A stretch of DNA of 64,000 nt, taken from the NCBI GenBank assembly GCA_934096585.1, contig CAKOMG010000002.1, positions 207,931 to 271,930 of the forward strand, given 5' to 3'. The position numbers and the translations under genes are program-made. The notes under the pieces are model-generated. The model was given only the letters and a program-made list of their open reading frames with translations. It was not told the DNA's origin and did not search any database. Shown in pieces: positions 26,801 through 35,624 of this stretch (position 1 is the stretch's first letter; each line of letters starts with the position of its first letter). Origin of the DNA: an uncultured Bacilli bacterium (GTDB lineage Bacteria > Bacillota_I > Bacilli_A > ML615J-28 > CAG-698).

Positions 26801-27613
26801 ATGAGAAAAAATTTGAATGATTATTTTGAAAGTGTGGAAAGAAAAATTGGCTATGAGTTTGAAAATGAAGATTTGTTAAGACAAGCATTTACTAGAAAAT
26901 CTTATAGTTCAATTTATGGAACTGAAAATAATGAAGTATTGGAATTTATTGGTGATAAAGTAATTGATTTGATTGTAGTTAAAGTTATTTCTGATTATTT
27001 TGGATTCTATAAATCAGAATCAGCTTATTATGATGAAGATAATGATTTAAATGAGTTTTGTATTGTTGCTAATAAAGATGAATCTGATTTTACAGAAATA
27101 AAAAAAGAATTAGTATCAAATGAAAACTTGTCAAAAATAATTGATAAATTAGATTTTGCAAAATTAATGTGGATGGGAGATAACGACATCAATAATCATA
27201 TTGAAAAAGAGCAAAAAGTTAAAGCTGATTTATTTGAAGCAATAGTTGGTGCAATAACCATAGATTGTGATTGGAATATGGAAATATTGGAAGAGGTTAT
27301 AAAAAGATTATTATATATTAATAATACACTGAAAAATGTTTCTACGGAAGAAGAAAGACCAGAAAAATTTACTGTTGAAAAAGCAATTAACACATTAAAA
27401 GAGCTTGCTGAACAAGGAAAATGTTCTGAACCTATATATGAAATATCAGATGAACAAATATTTCAAGATGGAGAATATTGGTGGTCTTGTGATTGCACTG
27501 TTAATAGTTGGCATATTTCAGAAAGTGCACTTTCTAAAAGTAAAAAAGGTGCTAAAAAGTATACTGCTTATTTAGTTCTATGCACTAGATATAATCTAGA
27601 TGTCGAGGAATAA
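26801..27613 (+). CDS. Accessory RNase III-family protein
   Basis: 270 residues with AAAAAGGAG upstream. The RNase III signature is NEVLEFIGDKVIDLIV (matching the ERLEFLGDAVL box, with both acidic residues), and the second metal-binding block is KVKADLFEAIVGAI (ADxFEAxxGAI). A divergent C-terminal part ending SKSKKGAKKYTAYLVL resembles the last strand and helix of a dsRNA-binding domain, so it may cleave double-stranded RNA. An insertion between the two blocks (residues about 65-110) makes it unlike housekeeping Rnc. It is followed after 3 bases by a metallopeptidase gene. Confidence 0.78.
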   Translation: MRKNLNDYFESVERKIGYEFENEDLLRQAFTRKSYSSIYGTENNEVLEFIGDKVIDLIVVKVISDYFGFYKSESAYYDEDNDLNEFCIVANKDESDFTEIKKELVSNENLSKIIDKLDFAKLMWMGDNDINNHIEKEQKVKADLFEAIVGAITIDCDWNMEILEEVIKRLLYINNTLKNVSTEEERPEKFTVEKAINTLKELAEQGKCSEPIYEISDEQIFQDGEYWWSCDCTVNSWHISESALSKSKKGAKKYTAYLVLCTRYNLDVEE

Positions 27614-27616
27614 ATT

Positions 27617-28177
27617 ATGGAAAATTCACAAATTGAAGTGTTAAAGAAAAAGTATTCTCAAATAATTGATGATTTAATTAAAGTAAATAAGAAGTTTTAT
27701 AAGCTTAATTATGAAATAAAATGGATTTTTATCTTTGATGAAAATGTGGCAAATGTTTGTGCTTTTGATGCTAAGAAAGGTATAATAAAAATAAATGTGG
27801 TGACAGTTGCTTATTCTTATGAAAATAATCAACCTTTATTTATTGAGTGTTTTCTATTACATGAAATAAGACACTTTTATCAACAATTAATAATTAATGA
27901 GTACTTAAGAAATCCAAATGAATGTATAAATAGTGTTATTGCACAACAATGGCTTTTTGAAAAGAAAAATTATATTAAGCCTCTTGATGAAAATGGGCAC
28001 TTAAATGTAAATTATTACCTACAGGACATAGAAATTGATGCTTTTTCGTTTTCATATGCCGTTATAATATATAAATATGGTGATTTAAAATATCTTAAAA
28101 TACCAAGTGCTTATCAAAATGAATATTTTAAAGAACAATTGAATACTTGGATTGAACTATTTAAAAAAGAACAATAA
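27617..28177 (+). CDS. Putative zinc metallopeptidase (HExxH)
   Basis: 186 residues. FLLHEIRHFYQ supplies an HExxH zinc site, and IEIDAFSFSYA about 45 residues later supplies the E/D-x-x-A third-ligand helix of gluzincin-like proteases. There is no signal peptide, so it should be intracellular. The start is 3 bases after the RNase III stop, implying translational coupling. The substrate is unknown; toxin-like or regulatory proteolysis is a guess from context. Confidence 0.65.
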   Translation: MENSQIEVLKKKYSQIIDDLIKVNKKFYKLNYEIKWIFIFDENVANVCAFDAKKGIIKINVVTVAYSYENNQPLFIECFLLHEIRHFYQQLIINEYLRNPNECINSVIAQQWLFEKKNYIKPLDENGHLNVNYYLQDIEIDAFSFSYAVIIYKYGDLKYLKIPSAYQNEYFKEQLNTWIELFKKEQ

Positions 28178-28180
28178 ATA

Positions 28181-28428
28181 TGTTCCGATGCTAAATTTAT
28201 TAATCCACGACTAGGTTCTTGGAAAAAAGATGTTTATGAGTTAATAGATAAAAAATGGGTGAGTATTTTAATCTGCAAAATATTTATGACTATGAGAATT
28301 ATCTTAAAAATTTATATCCATCAAATAATAACATAAGGCCTAAAATTAGACAAGTTCTACAGCAACTTCGAGATATAGGACTTATAAAATTTCTTGGATC
28401 AGGGTCTTATAAAAAATTAATAAAATAA
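28181..28428 (+). pseudogene. Remnant of a DpnI-like type II restriction endonuclease (C-terminal part)
   Basis: Two frames together read NPRLGSWKKDVYELIDKK and then YFNLQNIYDYENYLK, LYPSNNNIRPKIRQVLQQLR and IGLIKFLGSGSYKKL. This is the winged-helix C-terminal domain of DpnI-type and related endonucleases. A missing G near 28258 splits the frames, and the catalytic N-terminal part is absent. There is no usable start, so it is debris of a lost restriction system. The short stretch to 28512 has no further coding sequence. Confidence 0.6.
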
Positions 28429-28512
28429 TAGTCTTAATTCTTTTGCTTAGTATTTTTTAACCATATAACTAATATTATTAATGTATTTTATTATTATGTA
28501 AGGAGACTAAAA

Positions 28513-28836
28513 ATGAAAAAAACAATTTTAGCTATTATATTATTTTTCATATTACTATTTATTGCTGGCGGATGTACTGCTGTCTTTCAAGGAGTAGAAG
28601 CGCTATGGCAAGCTATTATAGGATTTTTACCTATTTTTAAACCTGCCATTGAACAATCATTTAAAGATTATTTTACTTCTGCATACTTTATTGTTGGTGT
28701 AATAATTTTTATAGGTTCACTTTTTGGTATTACAATAAACGTAAAAAATAGACATGTTTTATATGTGTTGATTTCTACAATACTGACTATTATTTCTTTA
28801 TTAAGTATTATTACTAATTTGGTGGTGTGTAAATAA
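28513..28836 (+). CDS. Small membrane lipoprotein
   Basis: 107 residues with AAGGAGACT upstream. The N-terminal hydrophobic stretch ends in the lipobox IAGGC at residues 17-21, followed by two further membrane helices (about 56-75 and 82-104). It is followed without a gap by a HEPN-like protein, the stop being directly adjacent to the next ATG. The pairing suggests a membrane-anchored partner. No family recognised. Confidence 0.6.
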   Translation: MKKTILAIILFFILLFIAGGCTAVFQGVEALWQAIIGFLPIFKPAIEQSFKDYFTSAYFIVGVIIFIGSLFGITINVKNRHVLYVLISTILTIISLLSIITNLVVCK

Positions 28837-29334
28837 ATGAAAGAAAATGCTATATTATTATTAATAAAAGAAATTAAAAAAAGTTTAGAATCAGGAAATT
28901 ATTTATCCGCATTAATTGTTGCATTAACAATTCCAGATATTTGTGGGAAAATATTATATCCAAAAGAAACGAATGGTAAAAGATATAAAAAATGGTTTGA
29001 CAAATATATTGGTGATTACAAAAATAGTCCGATATATAAGGATTTACCTGAATGCATAGGATGGACTAACATGAATGGCGAAAAATTTTATGCATTAAGA
29101 TGTGCTATGCTTCATGAAGGCTCAGATGATATTGTTGATAAAATCAAAATAGACAAATTCAACCTTTATTATGGAAACAATTCTATCATCGAAAAACATT
29201 GTGTTGAGTATAGAGAAGATTCCTTATTTGATGGTTCAGTAATAGAACATCCTAAAATTGAATCATTAGATATTAACGTATATGAAATATGTCAAAAAAT
29301 AATTTTAGCTGCTAATTTTTTTTTTAAAAAATGA
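28837..29334 (+). CDS. HEPN-like protein, C-terminus altered by a T-tract frameshift
   Basis: 165 residues. Helical; YALRCAMLHEGS contains R-x4-H, the catalytic pattern of HEPN ribonucleases, and the block ALIVALTIPDICG is a recurrent feature of this group. The sequence ends at 29334 after T10-A6 (29316-29331). With one T fewer, translation continues to 29419 with a sensible sequence (NEVDDLSKLPTIQYNLGIPS). The homopolymer is therefore either an assembly error, a decayed end or a phase-variable switch. The gene abuts the lipoprotein gene. Confidence 0.55.
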   Translation: MKENAILLLIKEIKKSLESGNYLSALIVALTIPDICGKILYPKETNGKRYKKWFDKYIGDYKNSPIYKDLPECIGWTNMNGEKFYALRCAMLHEGSDDIVDKIKIDKFNLYYGNNSIIEKHCVEYREDSLFDGSVIEHPKIESLDINVYEICQKIILAANFFFKK

Positions 29335-29430
29335 AGTTGATGATTTATCAAAGCTCCCAACAATTCAATACAATCTTGGTATACCTTCAATATTTTTATC
29401 AAATACTAATTTAAAATAAATATAAAAAGA

Positions 29431-29478
29431 AAGCAATAATTCTATGGATAATCAATCCATAATGATTATTGCTTTTTA
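29431..29478 (+). terminator. Terminator after the lipoprotein-HEPN pair
   Basis: AAGCAATAAT (29431-29440) pairs with ATTATTGCTT (29465-29474), and inside it ATGGAT pairs with ATCCAT. Five T follow. The outer arms are nearly the same as the terminator at 11020-11066. Confidence 0.75.
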
Positions 29479-29586
29479 TTTTAGCTTATTAAAATTAATT
29501 TATATATTTTAAATAAATAGTTAAGTTTAAAAAATGAAAAAAAGATTCATAACTAAATGGTATACTATTAAAAAAAGGAAGGTAAA

Positions 29587-30546
29587 ATGATGGAATTAAT
29601 CAAAGATTATAGAAATTTAGAAAATGGTTGGAATGGTGGACTTTCAGAAGCATATGTTTGTTGTTTAAATCTAATTAATAATAAAAAGGTAAATAATATA
29701 CTTTTTGATAAAAAACTTACAACAAAAATTCTTGATAATAATTATTATATGCTATTACAAATAGTTTTGAAAGAAATTAAAAAATTATTACCTCAAGGGA
29801 ATGGTAATAAATATATATATGAATGTATAGATTTAGATCAATTAAACAAGGAATGTGGTAAAAAAATGATTCCAATAGTTGATGAAATTCGAATAAAATA
29901 TTATTGTGTTATCATAAGAAATATTATTAGTTATTTGAGTTCTGAAATTGAATTATTTAAAAAGTTAGAAAAAAAGACAGAAGAAGAAAGAAATAAACTG
30001 CTAGAAGAAATGGAAAGATATATAATAAGTTATTTTAATGTATTTGAAAATCTTCCAAAACAAAATAGTAAAAAAAGTCGTAAAAATGACAATAATAAAA
30101 AAGAAACTGTTGAAGATAAAATAATTAATGAGTATATTGATCAACTTAATGCATTCGAACAAAAGCCATTTGATCAATATGATTCTTTTGAAAATTACGT
30201 TGAAGAAACAATAACTGTTAAAAATAATATTGAAGAAGGAATTGAAAAAATTAATAGAAATCTTATTAAAAACAGTGTTGAAATAAATGAATTTGCTGAA
30301 AAGTATGAAATTAAAGTTGAAGAAGTTGAAAGAATCTTTACTAGTGACAATTTTAAAACCTCATTAAGCAATAATCCAGTTGTTGATTGTTATAATTCAT
30401 ATATAAATGAAAATATTATAGGCGAATTTATAAATTTCTTTGGTCAACTTTTTTCATTTGAATTTAATGATAATTTAGAGGCAAATATTCCAGATTTATT
30501 TGAAACTCGTTCACAATACTATCATGGTAAATATAGAGAAAATTAA
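29587..30546 (+). CDS. Hypothetical protein, first gene of the NERD-helicase set
   Basis: 319 residues, ATG 29587 or 29590 behind AAAGGAAGGT. I do not recognise the family. The N-terminal half is helical. Residues about 130-180 are a charged Lys/Glu linker (KKTEEERNKLLEEM, then NSKKSRKND), and the C-terminal part is acidic and ends YYHGKYREN. There is no membrane segment or enzymatic motif. It is 21 bases upstream of the helicase gene in the same direction and preceded by its own promoter gap after a terminator. Possibly a recognition or adaptor component. Confidence 0.55.
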   Translation: MMELIKDYRNLENGWNGGLSEAYVCCLNLINNKKVNNILFDKKLTTKILDNNYYMLLQIVLKEIKKLLPQGNGNKYIYECIDLDQLNKECGKKMIPIVDEIRIKYYCVIIRNIISYLSSEIELFKKLEKKTEEERNKLLEEMERYIISYFNVFENLPKQNSKKSRKNDNNKKETVEDKIINEYIDQLNAFEQKPFDQYDSFENYVEETITVKNNIEEGIEKINRNLIKNSVEINEFAEKYEIKVEEVERIFTSDNFKTSLSNNPVVDCYNSYINENIIGEFINFFGQLFSFEFNDNLEANIPDLFETRSQYYHGKYREN

Positions 30547-30567
30547 TCAAATTTTGAGTAAAGTTAT

Positions 30568-33500
30568 ATGAATAATATAGAAAGAATAGTTAATATAATA
30601 AAAGAAAAGATAAAAAGCAATCCTATAATTTTATTTAATTGCTTTTTTACTGAGAAGATGCTATATGAATTATTAGTTGAAGAAGCAATTGATGAAAGAA
30701 TCTTTTATTACATGATGTTTTTATATGACTTTGGATATGTTTCTGATGTGATATTTAAAAATAAAGATATTGCAATAAATAATATTAAAAATAAGAATAA
30801 TGAATCGCAACTACCAATTCAAGAAATTAATTATTGGAATTTAATCTTATCTGATGAAATAATTAAATGCATTAAGGAAACACATTTTAATGAACGAAAG
30901 TTAAATGAAAATGTTGGTAAAATTATATTTTTGAATGAACCTTCATTTAATGATTCAAATTATTCAGGTGTTGATGGTGAATATGAAATTTATAAAGAAC
31001 TAAAAACTTTTAATGATCAAAAATATAATGATTTTTTATATGCAAATTATAGAGTTAAAATACATAATAAAGATTATGAATCTGATTTTATAATAGTTTC
31101 AAATAATGTCATAATAATTATTGAAGTTAAAAATTGGCATGGAGAGATTACAATCGATAAGTATGGTAATATTACAACTAATGGTTCTTTAGGATATAAA
31201 AATCCAATTTCTCAAAATAATAGACATGTTAATGATTTAAGAACTTTTCTTATAAATAAATTTGATATTGATATTCCTATTAAATCTGTAATAGTTTTTG
31301 GCAAAAAGTCACATGTGATTAATATTGATAAAGAATATAATAGGGACACTGAAATAATTAATTATGATGAATTGAATTATTTTATACAAAAAACTATTCA
31401 TAATGATGAAAATAAAAAGATTTTTGATAATAAAATCATATCATCATTCATTAATGTGTACAACAGTTTCGATAACACAAATTATATTTTTTATCCTGAA
31501 GATTTTATTAATTTAGAATTAGCAAATGAGTATTATAAATATCAAGAAGTTGTTAAAGATTCAAATTATAAAAAAGGTAAAAAAATATTTCACTATTCAA
31601 TAGATTCTACTAATAGGCAATTAGAAAATGATATGAATACTATTTATTTTGATAAAATCATTAAATATAATATTCGTTTTAATGATGATATTAAGTATAA
31701 TTGTTTTATAATCAATAGCTTTTTAAAATTCAATGTTAAATGTAGATTTAAATATGCAAATTTAATTGCTGTAATTTATAATTATTTGCTTAGAAATAAT
31801 GAAATAGATTCTTCATTAGATATACCTTTATTTATAAATCATTATGATTATAATAATATTACAGATATAAGAGAACAATATCCTAAAATATTTAAATTAA
31901 TGATAGTTATACTATTGCTTATTAAAAATAATTATTTTACATTAAATGAAATGAATATTGAAATACCTTTTTTTATAGAAGATAAATATGAAAGTTTATT
32001 AACTATAGCAATCAAATGCTTGAATAATTATTTAGAAAAAATTTCATTATTAACCATAGGTAAAATATTAAAATTAAAAATTCAAGATGATGAATCATAT
32101 GAAGTAGGATTTGAAAAAGATTCTAATTTGGATATTATGATTTTAGATTATAATAATAAAAAATTCTCACAAGAAATCGAAGAAAATTCTTTATGGATTG
32201 AAGATAATATTAGATATAATATAAACGACAAAAATGATTATATTTTAATTGATTTTTTAAAAGAATTTACACCTTTTACAGCATTTAAAGAAGGGCAATT
32301 AGATTTTATAAAAAATATTCTCAATTTTCCAACAAACAAAATTGTAATTATGCCTACGGGAAGCGGTAAATCATTAATATATTATTTTTGTGCAATTTTA
32401 CAACCGAAAGTAACATTTATTGTTTCGCCTAACGATATTTTGATTAGTAATCAAATAAATAATTTAAAGAAAATTCATAGATATACTAATGTAGTTAAAT
32501 TAAGTTATAAAACAAAAATAGGCTTAAATCAAATAATTTATTCTACACCTATTATTTTACAAGAGGATTCACTTATTAGAGACATAATAGATTGTGACAA
32601 CATATATAGTTTTGTTTTAGATGAAGTTCATTGTTTATCTTTCCTAAGTCATAATTTTAGACCAGAATATTTCACATTATCATCTAAACTAAATATGTTT
32701 TTCAAAAAGACATTATCTTTGGGTTTTACCGCAACTTCTGATTACGAAGTTACAAAAGATTTAGCAAAACAATTAACAATTAATTTTTCAGAACAGGATA
32801 TCTTGGAAAATATAAATATGAGAACAGATAGGCTTTCATATGATATTAGATGTTATGATACAAGGGAAGAACAGTTAATTGCTTTGTTTGAATTATCCAA
32901 AAGGATTAGTGTACTTAAGAATATTGTTTTTGTAAAAGATGAAAAAACAGCAAATGAAATATTTAAAATAATAGGAACAAATAAAAGTTTAATTTTTTCA
33001 CAAGATGATCAGGGTGTCTTAGATTTATTTATAGATTTAAATAGTGGTTTTAATTTTTTAATTTGTGGATATGAATTAGGGATAGGATTAGATTTAGGTA
33101 ATATCAGCAATGTTATACATTTTGGAATTCCTTACTCAAAAATGGATTATGTTCAACAAATAGGTCGTGCAGGAAGAAATGGAGAATATTGTAAATCTTA
33201 CGTATTATATTTAAATCAACAGAAATTTGAATCCTATTTATTTGATAGAAATTTAGAATACGATTCATTTATTAGTAAATTAATTGCAGATGAAAAAAAC
33301 GATTATACAATGAGTTATTTAAATATATTTAAAAAATTTTTAAATTATAATAAACAAAAGAAAGAATTTAAAAATATTCTATTACAAGTTATGGAAGATT
33401 ATTTTAATCGCGGATTTACTACTACCATTTTGACTGAAAACAATGATTTCTGTTTTTATATTTTACAAGCACTTGGAATTATATCATACTGGGGAAAAAA

Positions 33501-34281
33501 TAAAAATCAAGTGGTACTTTGCTTGAATAAATTAAATAATATTAGTTTAATTAAAAATAACTTTCGAACATACATGTCTATTATTGGAAATAATGATATG
33601 AATGAAAAAATATCTTATTGCAATGATATGACTAAATTAGCATTATTATTTTATGATGTTTTTGTAGAAAACTACATTATTTCTAAAAGAAACCAAGTGT
33701 TTGAACTTCTAGAAATGTTAGAAAGATATAAAGACCAAATGAATGTTTCAAATGAAATTAATTCAGAAATTGAGAATTTTTTTGCATTGCCTTTTATGCG
33801 TGTTTCTAAATGTGAAAATTGGATAAGAAAAGTCCCTTTAATGGATATTAACTCTAATATTTTATCTTTTAATTCAGACGATATAGATAATATTATCAAT
33901 GTCGTTGATTTAATAAATTATGCAACACCTAGTGTTTATTACTTAAAACTATTGCGAGAATATGTAAATAATAGTGAAATAAAAGATTTTACAAATAAGA
34001 TTGAACAGATTTGTAATAAATTAGATTCATACAATATTTTTAATTTATTTATATCTTTTGGTGATGTTTTAAAAAAATTATCGAGCAATGAAAAAAAGAA
34101 TTTTGATAATTATTTATTACAAGTTTTATCTATGATGTCAAATTTAATTTCAATAGATAATTTTAATGTGATGTCAAAAAAATATATAAATAATTTATCA
34201 ATTGAATCAAATAAATACTATGCATTAGCTATTTATTTTGACGAATATATTAAAAAAATGAGGAAAGATAAAAATGGATGA
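30568..34281 (+). CDS. NERD nuclease-domain plus RecQ-like SF2 helicase fusion
   Basis: 1,237 residues. Residues about 135-240 form a NERD domain: GVDGEYEIYKEL, then DYESDFIIVSNNV and IIIEVKNWHGEI give the E, D and E-x-K nuclease pattern. A long helical middle follows. The SF2 helicase begins around residue 570: FKEGQLDFIKNIL (Q-motif-like), IMPTGSGKS (Walker A, ~594-602), LDEVHCL (DEVH, ~684), LGFTATS (motif III) and DYVQQIGRAGRNGE (motif VI) as in RecQ. The last 350 residues are helical and unknown. Predicted to unwind and cut nucleic acid. It overlaps the next gene by 8 bases. Confidence 0.8.
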   Translation: MNNIERIVNIIKEKIKSNPIILFNCFFTEKMLYELLVEEAIDERIFYYMMFLYDFGYVSDVIFKNKDIAINNIKNKNNESQLPIQEINYWNLILSDEIIKCIKETHFNERKLNENVGKIIFLNEPSFNDSNYSGVDGEYEIYKELKTFNDQKYNDFLYANYRVKIHNKDYESDFIIVSNNVIIIIEVKNWHGEITIDKYGNITTNGSLGYKNPISQNNRHVNDLRTFLINKFDIDIPIKSVIVFGKKSHVINIDKEYNRDTEIINYDELNYFIQKTIHNDENKKIFDNKIISSFINVYNSFDNTNYIFYPEDFINLELANEYYKYQEVVKDSNYKKGKKIFHYSIDSTNRQLENDMNTIYFDKIIKYNIRFNDDIKYNCFIINSFLKFNVKCRFKYANLIAVIYNYLLRNNEIDSSLDIPLFINHYDYNNITDIREQYPKIFKLMIVILLLIKNNYFTLNEMNIEIPFFIEDKYESLLTIAIKCLNNYLEKISLLTIGKILKLKIQDDESYEVGFEKDSNLDIMILDYNNKKFSQEIEENSLWIEDNIRYNINDKNDYILIDFLKEFTPFTAFKEGQLDFIKNILNFPTNKIVIMPTGSGKSLIYYFCAILQPKVTFIVSPNDILISNQINNLKKIHRYTNVVKLSYKTKIGLNQIIYSTPIILQEDSLIRDIIDCDNIYSFVLDEVHCLSFLSHNFRPEYFTLSSKLNMFFKKTLSLGFTATSDYEVTKDLAKQLTINFSEQDILENINMRTDRLSYDIRCYDTREEQLIALFELSKRISVLKNIVFVKDEKTANEIFKIIGTNKSLIFSQDDQGVLDLFIDLNSGFNFLICGYELGIGLDLGNISNVIHFGIPYSKMDYVQQIGRAGRNGEYCKSYVLYLNQQKFESYLFDRNLEYDSFISKLIADEKNDYTMSYLNIFKKFLNYNKQKKEFKNILLQVMEDYFNRGFTTTILTENNDFCFYILQALGIISYWGKNKNQVVLCLNKLNNISLIKNNFRTYMSIIGNNDMNEKISYCNDMTKLALLFYDVFVENYIISKRNQVFELLEMLERYKDQMNVSNEINSEIENFFALPFMRVSKCENWIRKVPLMDINSNILSFNSDDIDNIINVVDLINYATPSVYYLKLLREYVNNSEIKDFTNKIEQICNKLDSYNIFNLFISFGDVLKKLSSNEKKNFDNYLLQVLSMMSNLISIDNFNVMSKKYINNLSIESNKYYALAIYFDEYIKKMRKDKNG

Positions 34282-35290
34282 TAAAAAAATTGAAATTATA
34301 AAAGAACACATAGATTCCTTTGTTAATGATATGGTTGATATTAATAAAATTGAAGAAACATTAAAACTATATTATACTAATATAAAAACACAAGTAGAAG
34401 TTTTTACAACTGAATTTAACAAAAATAGAGAATATTTGTTAAATCAAATTGAAAAAGAGCGAAATCAATTAAATAATTTATCTTCAAATCAAATTGATTT
34501 GTTTAAAGAAGAAGCAAGAAAAGAACTAGAAGCTTTTAAAAAATTTAATAATGATTTAAATGAAAATCATAAGTCTTTTACTAGTGAAATCGAACGAATG
34601 ATTTCCAATATCATTGAAAAAAATCAAAACCATTTACGAGATTTATCTTCTCAACAAATTGAATTATTTAAAGAGCAAACCGAAAAGCAAATAAAGAGTA
34701 ATAATGAGCTAATTGATAATTACAAGCGAAATCAAAATGAATTTAGTAGTAATTTTAATCAGGCCTTAGTTACTTTAAACAGTTCAATATCAAAATATAA
34801 TGATGAAAGTATTAGATATTTTGAAAAAAACAATAAATTAGTTATAGATTGTGAAAATAGATTTCAACAAATTAATAATGATGTTGATAATATTAGTAAA
34901 ATAATAAAGGATTCAACAACAATAATATCAACAGAATTTAATAATATTATTCAAGTATTAAATAATTCATACACACAAATTAATGAATTTCTTATTAGTT
35001 TTAATAATAGTGTTGAAATTAATAATAAATTAATAAGTGATAATTTTATTAAAATGTCAACAGAATTGAATGATGAATTTAATTCTATTTCAACAAAATT
35101 TAGTAATATCTTAGATGATAATAATAAAATAAATAATGATATTAAACTAAAAATTGAATCGATAAACCAATATAGTGAAGAAAATCGTGAAAATAATAAA
35201 ATGATTAAAAAACAAATGAAATTCTTGTGTGTTGCAATTATTATTAACTTTTTAATTTCATTAGCATTGTTAATTTTATATTTTGTATAA
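34274..35290 (+). CDS. Coiled-coil protein with C-terminal membrane anchor
   Basis: 338 residues; GAGGAAAG upstream lies inside the helicase gene. Almost the whole protein is predicted coiled coil. Two similar segments, LSSNQIDLFKEEARKELEAF and LSSQQIELFKEQTEKQIKSN, lie about 50 residues apart and show an internal duplication. The last 25 residues (FLCVAIIINFLISLALLILY) form one membrane helix, so it is a tail-anchored protein with the coiled coil in the cytosol. It could tether the helicase-nuclease to the membrane. The terminator at 35308 follows directly. Confidence 0.7.
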   Translation: MDDKKIEIIKEHIDSFVNDMVDINKIEETLKLYYTNIKTQVEVFTTEFNKNREYLLNQIEKERNQLNNLSSNQIDLFKEEARKELEAFKKFNNDLNENHKSFTSEIERMISNIIEKNQNHLRDLSSQQIELFKEQTEKQIKSNNELIDNYKRNQNEFSSNFNQALVTLNSSISKYNDESIRYFEKNNKLVIDCENRFQQINNDVDNISKIIKDSTTIISTEFNNIIQVLNNSYTQINEFLISFNNSVEINNKLISDNFIKMSTELNDEFNSISTKFSNILDDNNKINNDIKLKIESINQYSEENRENNKMIKKQMKFLCVAIIINFLISLALLILYFV

Positions 35291-35307
35291 TATACAAATT
35301 TATTTAT

Positions 35308-35355
35308 AAAGACAATAATTTTTAAATGGTAATCATTAAATTATTGTCTTTTTTA
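35308..35355 (+). terminator. Terminator of the NERD-helicase set
   Basis: AAAGACAATAATTT (35308-35321) pairs with AAATTATTGTCTTT (35338-35351) and is followed by TTT. It is the third hairpin of this AAAG-CAATAAT type in the island. Confidence 0.75.
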
Positions 35356-35521
35356 ATTGTTTATTCGAAAACAATTCCTTTTTTTGTAGAAATAACATAT
35401 AATATAAATGCATATATACCTATTTAATTCGAACTAATAGTTTAAGCAGCTTAAAATGTCATCAGGCATAAGGAAGTCACAAGACTTTTATATTCAAGAT
35501 TAAATTGATTTAAACATATTG
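35356..35521. other. Gap upstream of the operator cluster
   Basis: AT-rich; no open frame. A moderately GC-richer patch at 35452-35490 (AAGCAGCTTAAAATGTCATC...) might be transcribed but no clear fold or promoter is seen. Confidence 0.4.
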
Positions 35522-35610
35522 TTTTACAAGAATGTAAAAAATTCATTCATAAAATATTACAAAAATGTAATTTATGGGTTGCTTTTTATTACAAAAATGT
35601 GTATTATAAT
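35522..35610 (+). promoter_or_regulatory. Promoter with three TTACA-N4-TGTAA operators for the DUF4143 ATPase gene
   Basis: Site 1 is TTTTACA-AGAA-TGTAAAA (35522-35539), site 2 ATTACA-AAAA-TGTAAT (35556-35571) and site 3 ATTACA-AAAA-TGT (35588-35600). Site 3 lies between a -35-like TTTTTA (35583-35588) and TATAAT (35605-35610), where a bound repressor would block RNA polymerase. The ATG follows at 35625 after AGGAG. Confidence 0.65.
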
Positions 35611-35624
35611 ATTAGGAGCATTTT

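Noticed and set aside
35452..35490. Possible small RNA similar to the 13.9-kb RNA
   Set aside because: Only short string similarities (AAGGAAG); no promoter, terminator or consistent fold.
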